From Algorimicrobium sediminis (lineage in GTDB: Bacteria; Bacteroidota; Bacteroidia; Flavobacteriales; Flavobacteriaceae): DNA of 64,000 bases. Of the stretch, positions 27,650 through 35,586 are shown piece after piece. The first letter of the stretch is position 1, and every line of letters begins with the position of its first letter. Location: assembly GCF_042684585.1 (NCBI RefSeq), contig NZ_JBHULS010000002.1:496001-560000 (forward strand). Direction: 5' to 3'. The notes under the pieces are model-generated. The model saw nothing but the letters and a program-made list of their open reading frames with translations, searched no databases and was not told where the DNA came from. The translations under genes and the position numbers were made by a program.

Positions 27650-27669
27650 GAAAATCCTCGTGGGTTTTC
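27650..27669 (+). terminator. Weak hairpin between the LysE gene and the repeat array
   Basis: GAAAATCC, loop TCGT, GGGTTTTC: an 8-bp stem with one G-T pair. It lacks a clean T-tract and lies 118 bases after the stop, so the assignment is weak. The rest of 27533-27727 shows nothing I can name. Confidence 0.3.
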
Positions 27670-28662
27670 TATCTCGTTTTATTTCCCAAATTAGGTACTT
27701 AAAATGCCATTAATCTGATGCAAACATGGTGTCGCCCATATTCGAACCGCTGTAAATGGCTGGTGTTTTAAATAATTTTTTCTAAAAATTAGAGATAAAA
27801 AAAAACCTTCAATGTTTAATCTGAAGGTTTTCTGGAGGTGTCGCCCATATTCGAACCGCTGTAAATGGTTGGTGTTTTAAATAATTTTTTCTAAAAATTA
27901 GAGATAAAAAAAAACCTTCAGTGTTTAATCTGAAGGTTTTCTAGAGGTGTCGCCTATATTCGAACCGCTGTAAATGGCTGGTGTTTTAAATAATTTTTTC
28001 TAAAAATTAGAAATAAAAAAAAACCTTCAATGTTTAATCTGAAGGTTTTCTGGAGGTGTCGCCCATATTCGAACCGCTGTAAATGGTTGGTGTTTTAAAT
28101 AATTTTTTCTAAAAATTAGAGATAAAAAAAAACTTCAGTGTTTAATCTGAAGGTTTTCTGGAGGTGTCGCCCATATTCGAACCGCTGTAAATGGTTGGTG
28201 TTTTAAATAATTTTTTCTAAAAATTAGAGATAAAAAAAACCTTCAGTGTTTAATCTGAAGGTTTTCTAGAGGTGTCGCCCATATTCGAACTGCTGTAAAT
28301 GGTTGGTGTTTTAAATAATTTTTTCTAAAAATTAGAGATAAAAAAAACCTTCAGTGTTTAATCTGAAGGTTTTCTAGAGGTGTCGCCCATATTCGAACTG
28401 CTGTAAATGGTTGGTGTTTTAAATAATTTTTTCTAAAAATTAGAAATAAAAAAAAACCTTCAGTGTTTAATCTGAAGGTTTTCTGGAGGCGTCGCCCATA
28501 TTCGAACCGCTGTAAATGGTTGGTGTTTTAAATAATTTTTTCTAAAAATTAGAGATAAAAAAAACCTTCAGTGTTTAATCTGAAGGTTTTCTAGAGGTGT
28601 CGCCCATATTCGAACTGCTGTAAATGGTTGGTGTTTTAAATAATTTTTTCTAAAAATTAGAG

Positions 28663-28760
28663 NNNNNNNNNNNNNNNNNNNNNNNNNNNNNNNNNNNNNN
28701 NNNNNNNNNNNNNNNNNNNNNNNNNNNNNNNNNNNNNNNNNNNNNNNNNNNNNNNNNNNN
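28663..28760. other. Assembly gap (98 N) inside the tRNA-Cys array
   Basis: Ninety-eight N interrupt the array. The distance between flanking unit starts (28596 and 28778) is 182 bases, which is neither one nor two periods of 108-109, so the N count does not reflect the true length and the copy number is unresolved. The first bases after the gap (ACTGAAGG) differ from the TCTGAAGG of other units and equal the complement of the opposite hairpin arm, suggesting an end artefact. Confidence 0.95.
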
Positions 28761-28955
28761 ACTGAAGGTTTTCTAGAGGTGTCGCCCATATTCGAACTGC
28801 TGTAAATGGTTGGTGTTTTAAATAATTTTTTCTAAAAATTAGAAATAAAAAAAAACCTTCAGTGTTTAATCTGAAGGTTTTCTGGAGGTGTCGAGCGGAT
28901 TCGAACCGCTGTAAATGGTTGGTGTTTTAAATAATTTTTTCTAAAAATTAGAGAT

Positions 28956-28991
28956 AAAAAAAACCTTCAGTGTTTAATCTGAAGGTTTTTT
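28956..28991 (-). terminator. Rho-independent terminator directly downstream of tRNA-Cys
   Basis: On the minus strand CCTTCAG, loop ATTAAACA, CTGAAGG, followed by a run of T; on the plus strand the hairpin arms are 28964-28970 and 28979-28985. It starts 3 bases after the tRNA discriminator and is the founding copy of the hairpin found in every array unit. Confidence 0.85.
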
Positions 28992-28993
28992 AG

Positions 28994-29064
28994 AGGTGTC
29001 GAGCGGATTCGAACCGCTGTAAATGGTGTTGCAGACCACTGCCTAGCCACTCGGCCACGACACC
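28994..29064 (-). tRNA. tRNA-Cys (anticodon GCA)
   Basis: A complete 71-nt cloverleaf on the minus strand: acceptor GGTGTCG/CGACACC, D-arm with GCC/GGC stem, anticodon stem GTGGT/ACCAT around loop CTGCAAC (anticodon GCA at 29030-29032), T-stem AGCGG/CCGCT around TTCGAAT, and discriminator U73, the key identity base for CysRS. CCA is not encoded. It is 72 bases downstream of folB and is the source of the 3'-end copies in the adjacent array. It is the only tRNA gene I found in the window. Confidence 0.95.
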
Positions 29065-29103
29065 CTAAAATGTAAACTAAATTTACAATTTTTTATGGGA
29101 GCA

Positions 29104-29111
29104 CAAATATA
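29104..29111 (-). promoter_or_regulatory. Candidate -7 element for tRNA-Cys
   Basis: Minus-strand TATATTTG matches TAnnTTTG 39 bases before the tRNA 5' end, in the short folB-tRNA gap. A -33 box is not evident. Confidence 0.5.
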
Positions 29112-29136
29112 AAAAAATAAACCTGTTTTGCTACAG

Positions 29137-29505
29137 TTACTTTTTCTTTTTTCGTTTGTCGCTCATTTTTATAGTTACCATTTCCACGTCGCCACCAATT
29201 GGAGGATTTAGTTTACTTACCCAAATAGTCGCTTTCTTTATCATGTTATCTTCTTCAAAAATACGATCTAATATCCGTTTAGCAACCGTTTCTAAAAGGG
29301 CAGAAGGCTTGGCCATTTCCTCGCGTACCACTTGATTTAACAATACATAATCTACGGTATTTTGAAGCAAATCTGTATTGGCCGAAATTTGCAAATTAGC
29401 CATAACTTCTAAATCCACGCGGTAATCGCTTCCAATTTTAGTTTCTTCTTTTAAACAGCCATGATAGGCAAATACTCTAATATTTTCGACTCTAATGGTA
29501 CCCAT
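29137..29505 (-). CDS. folB: Dihydroneopterin aldolase
   Basis: A 122-residue FolB-type enzyme of folate synthesis that converts 7,8-dihydroneopterin to 6-hydroxymethyl-dihydropterin and glycolaldehyde. Visible: I-R-V-F-A-Y-H-G-C-L-K-E-E near the N-terminus, T-V-D-Y-V-L-L-N (substrate-binding region), L-L-E-T-V-A-K-R-I (conserved Glu), and K-L-N-P-P-I-G-G with the catalytic Lys. A very basic tail (K-R-K-K-K-K) ends it. Divergent from glnS and upstream of tRNA-Cys on the same strand. Confidence 0.92.
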   Translation of the reverse strand: MGTIRVENIRVFAYHGCLKEETKIGSDYRVDLEVMANLQISANTDLLQNTVDYVLLNQVVREEMAKPSALLETVAKRILDRIFEEDNMIKKATIWVSKLNPPIGGDVEMVTIKMSDKRKKKK

Positions 29506-29648
29506 AAAAACTTATTTTAAACAACTTTTTGTCCTGTTGTTTTTACATTAAAAATTTCGATAAAAATACATATTAATGCGGAAAATTTTAAGTCTTGGTA
29601 CGTATATTTCCGTAATTTTACAGCAGTTTTTAATAATACATTCCAGAT

Positions 29649-31658
29649 ATGTCTGACGAAGCAAAATCCCTCAATTTTATTGAGCACATTATAGAAGAAG
29701 ATTTAAAAAACGGTTTAGATAAAAAAGCACTTCGCTTTCGGTTTCCGCCGGAACCAAATGGCTATTTGCATATTGGCCACACCAAAGCTATAGGTATTAG
29801 TTTTGGGTTGGGTGAAAAATACAATGCGCCGGTAAATCTTCGTTTTGATGATACCAATCCAGCCAAAGAGGAACAAGAATATGTAGATGCTATAAAGCGC
29901 GATATTGCTTGGTTGGGATACCAGTGGGCAAATGAGTTGTATTCATCCGATTATTTTCAGCAGCTATACGAGTGGGCAGTAGCCTTAATTAAAGAAGGAA
30001 AAGCCTATGTAGATTCGCAATCTAGTGAAGCCATGGCCGAACAAAAAGGCACGCCTACGCAACCTGGTGTAGAGGGTCCGTACAGAAACAGAACCGTGGC
30101 AGAAAATTTAGAGTTATTTGAACGTATGAAAGCTGGCGAATTTCCTGAAGGCACTCATGTTTTGCGCGCTAAAATAGACATGCAACATCCCAATATGCTT
30201 ATGCGCGATCCTATTATGTATCGCATTCTTAAAAAAGCGCATCATAGAACAGGAACCAATTGGTGTATTTACCCTATGTACGATTGGACACATGGTGAAA
30301 GCGACTACATTGAACAAATATCGCACTCCTTATGCTCATTGGAATTTAAACCGCACAGAGAGCTTTATAACTGGTTTAAGGAGCAAGTGCATAAGTATGC
30401 AAAAGATACCTTGCCTATGCTGCCAAAACAGCGCGAATTTGCCCGTTTAAATTTAAGTTATACTATTATGAGTAAGCGTAAGTTACTTAAATTGGTGGAA
30501 GAAGGTATTGTAAGCGGTTGGGACGACCCGCGTATGCCAACCATTTCTGGGCTTCGCAGGCGCGGTTATACACCTAATGCTATTAAACAGTTTATTGAAA
30601 AAGTGGGTGTTGCAAAACGCGATAATGTCATTGATGTATCTTTATTAGAATTTTGTATCCGCGAGGATTTAAACAAAACAGCACCGCGGGTTATGGCTGT
30701 TTTAGATCCAGTAAAACTTGTAATTACCAATTACCCAGAAGATAAAGAAGAGTGGTTGGATGCCGAAAATAACCAGGAAGATGCCGCTGCTGGTTTTAGA
30801 AAAGTACCTTTTTCCAGAGAATTATATATTGAAAAAGACGACTTTAAAGAGGAAGCTAGTAGCAAGTATTTTAGATTAAAACTTGGGGGCGAAGTACGCT
30901 TAAAAAATGCATACATTATTAAGGCGCATAAAGTTCTTAAAGATGCTAATGGTAACATTAGCGAAATTCAGGCTACGTACAGTACAGACACCGAAAAGAA
31001 AGTGAAAGGTACCCTGCATTGGGTATCTATTAAACATGCTGTTAAAGCTGAAGTTAGGCAGTACGACAGACTTTTTTTAGATGAAGCACCAGATAGCCAT
31101 GCAGATAAAGATTTTATGTCCTTTATTAATCCTAATTCCTTACAAGTAGTAAACGCCTTTGTAGAACCTAGCTTGTTAGATGCTAAAATAGGAGACCGCT
31201 TTCAATTTCAGCGTTTAGGCTATTTTAATGTAGACGATTCGAGTACACAAGCTCATTTAGTGTTTAATAAAACTGTTGGTCTGCGCGATACATGGGCTAA
31301 ACAAACTTCTAAAACCGAAGCAAAACCAACGGACAAGACATTAAACCAACCAAGTACTAAATTGGCAATCGATAAAATTAAATCGTTTGGAAAAAAATAC
31401 GATAAACTAAAACCAGAAGAACGCAGTCAGGTGCGTTCAGAAATTCGGGAGCTTGCCAAACATGTTGCGTATACAGATTTGGAGCCTTTGTTTAATACTT
31501 CGGTTAAAAAATCTGGAACACGCATTATTACCATGATAACCTTGGGTGTTTTATTAGAAAATGGTCTTGAAAAGAACGAGCCTATAACCGCATTCATTAC
31601 GAAGGCTTTAGAAGATAAAAACGCGTTATTAGTGGCCGAAGCTAACCTATTAATATAA
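29649..31658 (+). CDS. glnS: Glutaminyl-tRNA synthetase with extra C-terminal domain
   Basis: A 669-residue class I synthetase that charges tRNA-Gln. HIGH is at 41-44 (PNGYLHIGHTKA), the KMSKS counterpart MSKRK at 274-278, and RFDDTNP at 65-71 is typical of GlnRS. The catalytic core and the two anticodon-binding beta-barrels end near residue 555, as in ordinary GlnRS. A further ~110 residues follow a linker rich in Lys, Thr and Pro and look helical; some GlnRS proteins are annotated as YqeY-domain fusions, and this could be such a tail, though I cannot confirm the fold. Convergent with the SPFH gene across a shared terminator. Confidence 0.95.
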   Translation: MSDEAKSLNFIEHIIEEDLKNGLDKKALRFRFPPEPNGYLHIGHTKAIGISFGLGEKYNAPVNLRFDDTNPAKEEQEYVDAIKRDIAWLGYQWANELYSSDYFQQLYEWAVALIKEGKAYVDSQSSEAMAEQKGTPTQPGVEGPYRNRTVAENLELFERMKAGEFPEGTHVLRAKIDMQHPNMLMRDPIMYRILKKAHHRTGTNWCIYPMYDWTHGESDYIEQISHSLCSLEFKPHRELYNWFKEQVHKYAKDTLPMLPKQREFARLNLSYTIMSKRKLLKLVEEGIVSGWDDPRMPTISGLRRRGYTPNAIKQFIEKVGVAKRDNVIDVSLLEFCIREDLNKTAPRVMAVLDPVKLVITNYPEDKEEWLDAENNQEDAAAGFRKVPFSRELYIEKDDFKEEASSKYFRLKLGGEVRLKNAYIIKAHKVLKDANGNISEIQATYSTDTEKKVKGTLHWVSIKHAVKAEVRQYDRLFLDEAPDSHADKDFMSFINPNSLQVVNAFVEPSLLDAKIGDRFQFQRLGYFNVDDSSTQAHLVFNKTVGLRDTWAKQTSKTEAKPTDKTLNQPSTKLAIDKIKSFGKKYDKLKPEERSQVRSEIRELAKHVAYTDLEPLFNTSVKKSGTRIITMITLGVLLENGLEKNEPITAFITKALEDKNALLVAEANLLI

Positions 31659-31725
31659 TTAAAAAAGGCTATTTGTTGTGCTGTAATTTAAAACTACCAA
31701 AGCGCGTAAGTGTGAATATACAAAC

Positions 31726-31756
31726 AAAAAGACTGATGAATTTCATCAGTCTTTTT
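31726..31756. terminator. Bidirectional terminator between glnS and the SPFH gene
   Basis: GACTGATGA, loop ATT, TCATCAGTC, with A5 before and T5 after, so it works on either strand. It sits between convergent genes. Confidence 0.9.
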
Positions 31757-31808
31757 GCTTTATTACAGGCTGTTTAAAAGGCTTTAGTTACCATAAAAAA
31801 TGTTGTAA

Positions 31809-32729
31809 TTACTCTTCTTCTGTTTTTTTACTGTTTTTCATGGCTTCACCAATTTGGTTACTAGCCGTAAAACTCGCTACCATATCATTTAGCATGTTAC
31901 TGCCAGCTTGAGGCGAATTTGGAAGTAAAATTAAATTACTATTGGTTTCACTACCTATGGCTTGCAAGGTATCGTAATGTTGGGTAACCACTATCAATGC
32001 GGATGCTTCTTGACTATTAATACCGACACGATTTAATACATCAACAGATTCCTCTAAACCACGGGCAATTTCACGTCGTTGATCGGCAATACCTTGCCCT
32101 TGCAAACGTTTACTTTCAGCTTCTGCTTTGGCTTTTTCAACAATTAAAATACGTTGGGCATCACCTTCATATTGGGCAGCTGTTTTTTCCCTATCGGCTG
32201 CATTAATGCGGTTCATAGCTATTTTTACCTGTGGATCTGGATCAATATCGGTTACTAAAGTTCTAATAATATCAAAACCATAATCCATCATGGCATCATT
32301 TAATTCTGCCTTAACGGCAAGCGCAATATCGTCTTTCTTAACAAAAACATCGTCTAAGCGCATTTTTGGAACTTCGGCACGAACCACATCAAACACATAA
32401 CTGGTTATTTGCTCATGTGGGTAATCTAGTTTGTAAAAGGCATCGTAAACTTTATCGTTAATTACTTTGTATTGTACAGATACCTTTAGTTTTACAAATA
32501 CATCGTCTAAGGTTTTGGTTTCAATTATAACATCTAATTGCTGAATTTTTAAACTTAATCTGCCGGCTACCTTATCAACTAGTGGTATTTTCATTTGTAA
32601 ACCAGATTGCCGAATACTTTGGAATTTTCCAAAACGTTCAATAATGGCGGCTGTTTGTTGCTTTACCATAAAAAAGGAGGAGAATAATACAAAAAGTCCA
32701 ATTAAAATGAAGGGAATATAAAAGAGCAT
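31809..32729 (-). CDS. SPFH/Band-7 (stomatin-like) membrane protein
   Basis: A 306-residue protein with an N-terminal membrane anchor (about 3-22) followed by an SPFH domain (E-R-F-G-K-F-Q-S-I-R-Q-S-G-L-Q-M-K-I-P ... D-V-F-V-K-L-K-V-S-V-Q-Y-K-V), a charged coiled coil rich in Ala, Glu and Lys (about 190-235), and the conserved A-L-I-V-V-T-Q-H-Y-D-T-L-Q-A-I-G segment. Such proteins form oligomers in membrane microdomains and often accompany proteases, but no NfeD-like partner is adjacent here. The ATG is at 32727-32729. Confidence 0.88.
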   Translation of the reverse strand: MLFYIPFILIGLFVLFSSFFMVKQQTAAIIERFGKFQSIRQSGLQMKIPLVDKVAGRLSLKIQQLDVIIETKTLDDVFVKLKVSVQYKVINDKVYDAFYKLDYPHEQITSYVFDVVRAEVPKMRLDDVFVKKDDIALAVKAELNDAMMDYGFDIIRTLVTDIDPDPQVKIAMNRINAADREKTAAQYEGDAQRILIVEKAKAEAESKRLQGQGIADQRREIARGLEESVDVLNRVGINSQEASALIVVTQHYDTLQAIGSETNSNLILLPNSPQAGSNMLNDMVASFTASNQIGEAMKNSKKTEEE

Positions 32730-33094
32730 AGTTTATTTTTTTAAGTTAGAAAATGAGTTACTAATTTACATTATATTTTAATGGTAACTGTTAATTTGGA
32801 TATAAATCTGTTTGAAGGTATTTTGTTCCAATGAAAAGGAAATGGTTATGCTATTTTTTTATAGGTTTGTTTAAAATAAAAAGGTTTATTTTCTTAAAAT
32901 TAAGGTCTTGTTTTTTATCCTTTTCCCTATATTTTAGTTTAGTATTCATGGGTGTAACGCAGCTTAAAAACTTCAAAATGGTTAATGTAAAGCGATTTCC
33001 AGTGGTATAACCCATTATGATATTTTAATTGATAATTTTTTAACTAAAGAAGGTAACGGTTGAATGGCTGGTGCTTCTACAACAGTAGACTTAG
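32730..33094. other. Gene-free AT-rich stretch upstream of the SPFH gene
   Basis: No supported gene or RNA. It leads into a decayed coding sequence on the plus strand and probably contains the SPFH promoter, but I cannot point to a clear element. Confidence 0.35.
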
Positions 33095-33394
33095 CTATTA
33101 AATGGTACCATGTTAGTTATACCATTCAACCCGCTAAAACCATTTAGAAATAGCTGCAAGACCTGTTTTATGCTCCAATAACCAATTTATAAATCACAAA
33201 GTTTTCCCCGCTTAAATGTAAATGGCGCAATCGGATTATCAGCAGGTTTTAGCCACTTTAGACTTAAAGCCTAATATATTTATGGATTTTTAAACACTTT
33301 AGATAAGCTAAATGATAGCAATTTAAACCAAACGGGAAACCCTAATAAGTTTAAAGGAAACCAATCTACGTTTACGGCTATGATTTCGTTTTAG
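33095..33394 (+). pseudogene. Remnant of an outer-membrane-barrel-like C-terminus
   Basis: One plus-strand frame reads through about 100 codons with only two internal stops (TAA at 33179-33181 and 33272-33274). It gives L-N-V-N-G-A-I-G-L-S-A-G-F-S-H-F-R-L-K and, after the second stop, a stretch ending F-T-A-M-I-S-F before the final TAG. Alternating residues and a terminal Phe are typical of the last strands of outer-membrane barrels. No start codon or upstream domain remains. I infer a degraded 3' fragment; parent family unknown. Confidence 0.4.
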
Positions 33395-33402
33395 AAGTCT
33401 AT

Positions 33403-33669
33403 TTAATTTAGATATTTACTTAATAAATTTTTCTTTTCTTCTGTTGTTAAATCATAACGACTTTGAGTTAGTAGCGTATTGTCAGCATCCAAAATATAAA
33501 AGCTAGAATCGCTCATAACATCTTCTATACAATCTGGACATAAGGTTTTTATAATAGTGGAAAATGATTTTTTGTTTGTTAAATAAACAGGAAAATATAA
33601 GCTTTCATAAAATAGATAATTATGTAAGGCTTCTTGATTTCTTTTAGATTCTCTTGAAAGAACAAACAA
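33403..33669 (-). pseudogene. N-terminally incomplete thioredoxin-fold-like fragment
   Basis: An 88-codon minus-strand ORF whose only start option is TTG at 33667-33669. The open frame extends about 18 codons further upstream without any ATG or GTG, and an ATG at 33720 lies in another frame, which suggests a lost or frameshifted N-terminus. The sequence (F-V-L-S-R-E-S ... L-Y-F-P-V-Y-L-T-N ... S-F-Y-I-L-D-A-D-N-T-L-L) resembles the second half of TlpA/peroxiredoxin-like proteins, without a CXXC at the usual place. It could still be a small expressed protein. Confidence 0.4.
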
Positions 33670-33860
33670 CTCAAATTTGTCTTTATTTTTTAAATATAAT
33701 ACAAAAAGTATTTTAACATGTTTTAGTTCTTTTCAACAAACGGTAATTCTAATAGCTTTCTAACTTTCACTTTCGATTATTGGATTCAATTCAAAAAAAA
33801 CATCAAGTCCTAACCATCCAGTCTATTCTCTAACCTCTATGTTCTTTTAGTCTCTTAAAT

Positions 33861-35381
33861 TTACCCCAACGTATTTACCAAATTCTCAATGCGTCGTTTG
33901 GTTTCATCCTTACCAATTAAATACATAATATCAAACACGTCTGGACCTTGTAAGGCACCAACCAATGCTAAACGCAACGGCATCATCACTTTTCCAAAGC
34001 CTATGTTGTTTTTAGTAATCCAACCTTTTAGTTCGGTTTGAAGGTTTTCAACCGTATAATCGTTTACAGAATCTATAACTGAAACGACTTGTGTCATAAT
34101 TTCTGGAGAATCGTCTTTCCACGCTTTTTTAACCGCTTTTTCGTCTAAATCGGTTGGCGTTTGGAAGAAAAAGTGACTTAATGGCCAAAAATCGGTAACA
34201 AAGGTGGCGCGTTCTTTTATAAGAGCTACAACCAATTCTATATAATTTACATCAATTTCGGCTAATTCCGGCTGAATTTGCTTGAACGTAACCGCTAAAT
34301 CATCATTAAATTGCTCTTGCATATAATGGTGGTTAAACCATTTGGTTTTATCTGGATCAAAACGGGCGCCTGCTTTATTCACACGTTTTAAATCGAAGGC
34401 AGCAATGAGCTCGTCCATGCTAAAAATTTCCTGTTCTGTTCCTGGATTCCAACCCAAAAAGGCTAGGAAATTCACAACTGCCTCTGGAAAATAACCATCT
34501 TCTCGGTAACCACGAGATATAGCACCGGTTTGGTGATCTTTATAGGCTAACGGAAATACAGGGAAACCGAGTTTATCGCCATCGCGCTTGCTTAACTTGC
34601 CTTTTCCAGTTGGTTTTAAAATTAATGGTAAATGTGCAAATTCAGGTTTTTCCCAACCAAAAGCATCATATAATTGATAGTGCAGTGCTAAAGATGGTAA
34701 CCATTCTTCGCCACGAATAACATGGGAAATTTCCATTAAATGGTCGTCTACAATATTCGCTAAATGATAGGTTGGTAGGCCATCACTTTTAAACAATACT
34801 TTATCGTCTAGAATATTGGTATCAATGGTCATATAACCGCGAATACTATCCACTAAATGCAGTGTTTCATTTTCTGGCGATAAAAACCGAATCACATAAT
34901 CATCACCAGCATCTAGTTTTGCTTGCGTTTCTTCAGCTGAAAGGACCAGCGAGTTCACCAAACGGCCTTTTTCACGATTATGCCAGTTGTAAATAAAGGT
35001 CTTGCCTTCAGCTTCATGTTCCTTGCGTATGGCGTCTAAATCTTCGGCGGTATCAAATGCATAATAGGCATGGCCACTTGCCAGTAACCGATCGGCATAT
35101 TTTTTGTAAATAGCTTGGCGTTCACTTTGTCTGTATGGTCCAAATTTTTCGTTGGTATTTACACCTTCGTCAACCACAATACCGCACCATTTTAAGGATT
35201 CTTCAATGTAGGTTTCAGCGCCTTCTACAAAACGATTTTGATCTGTATCTTCAATGCGAAGAATAAAGGTGCCATTGTGTTTTTTAGCAAATAAATAATT
35301 AAAAAGAGCTGTGCGAACACCGCCTATATGAAGTGGTCCTGTTGGACTCGGCGCAAAGCGCACACGTACTGGTTTAGACAT
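33861..35381 (-). CDS. gltX: Glutamyl-tRNA synthetase
   Basis: A 506-residue class I synthetase that charges tRNA-Glu. The ATG at 35379-35381 gives MSKPVRVRFAPSPTG, the standard N-terminus; a longer in-frame reading adds 24 non-conserved residues. HIGH appears as L-H-I-G-G in PSPTGPLHIGGVRTA, and KMSKS as G-K-L-S-K-R-D-G. L-R-I-E-D-T-D is also conserved. Since glnS is present only ~2 kb away, this enzyme is expected to be the discriminating form that does not mischarge tRNA-Gln. Confidence 0.96.
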   Translation of the reverse strand: MSKPVRVRFAPSPTGPLHIGGVRTALFNYLFAKKHNGTFILRIEDTDQNRFVEGAETYIEESLKWCGIVVDEGVNTNEKFGPYRQSERQAIYKKYADRLLASGHAYYAFDTAEDLDAIRKEHEAEGKTFIYNWHNREKGRLVNSLVLSAEETQAKLDAGDDYVIRFLSPENETLHLVDSIRGYMTIDTNILDDKVLFKSDGLPTYHLANIVDDHLMEISHVIRGEEWLPSLALHYQLYDAFGWEKPEFAHLPLILKPTGKGKLSKRDGDKLGFPVFPLAYKDHQTGAISRGYREDGYFPEAVVNFLAFLGWNPGTEQEIFSMDELIAAFDLKRVNKAGARFDPDKTKWFNHHYMQEQFNDDLAVTFKQIQPELAEIDVNYIELVVALIKERATFVTDFWPLSHFFFQTPTDLDEKAVKKAWKDDSPEIMTQVVSVIDSVNDYTVENLQTELKGWITKNNIGFGKVMMPLRLALVGALQGPDVFDIMYLIGKDETKRRIENLVNTLG

Positions 35382-35586
35382 GGTTTTTGTTTTAAGAGGC
35401 AAATATAATCTAGCTGTTAACAAACCACAAAGAAAATATGGTAAAGGATACATTTTAATTAAAAGCGAGCTGTTTCTTTAAAGGTTGGTTTATAGAAGCT
35501 AACATTAACAGAATGTTATAATATGAGGCTAATTGGACATAAAAAAAAAGTGTAATTTAGTAGGTTAAATAAAAAACACTAAAAAC

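Larger units (their letters stand above)
27728..28993 (-). repeat. Tandem array of tRNA-Cys 3'-end plus terminator units (108-109 bp each)
   Basis: Units start at 27728, 27837, 27946, 28055, 28163, 28271, 28379, 28488, 28596, then after an N gap at 28778 and 28887; the intact tRNA-Cys forms the next register at 28995. Each unit holds a 33-nt copy of the tRNA's 3' part (anticodon-stem 3' strand, variable loop, T-arm, acceptor 3' strand) plus the base matching the discriminator. Then, in minus-strand order, come a terminator hairpin with a T-run and an AT-rich stretch with the imperfect palindrome TCTAAAAATTAGA. In the first ten units the 3' strand of the T-stem is replaced (plus strand CCCATA, once CCTATA, instead of AGCGGA); only the 28887 unit keeps the tRNA sequence. 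Unit-specific variants recur in pairs, which suggests multi-unit duplication. Confidence 0.93.

Noticed and set aside
28568..28789. Minus-strand ORF across the N gap
   Set aside because: It exists only because N codons contain no stop; the flanks are repeat units.
27728..28993. CRISPR array
   Set aside because: The whole 108-109 bp unit repeats; there are no short repeats with unique spacers and no cas genes.
27728..28993. Cluster of tRNA genes or tRNA pseudogenes
   Set aside because: Units have only the 3' 33 nt plus discriminator. No acceptor 5' strand, D-arm or anticodon is present in any unit, so none can fold as a tRNA.
27728..28993. Integron cassette array with attC sites
   Set aside because: There is no integrase, no cassette ORFs and no R'/R'' boxes; the hairpins are terminator-like.
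35382..35453. 24-residue extension of GltX
   Set aside because: GluRS starts directly before the RFAPSPTG strand; the extra residues are not conserved in kind.
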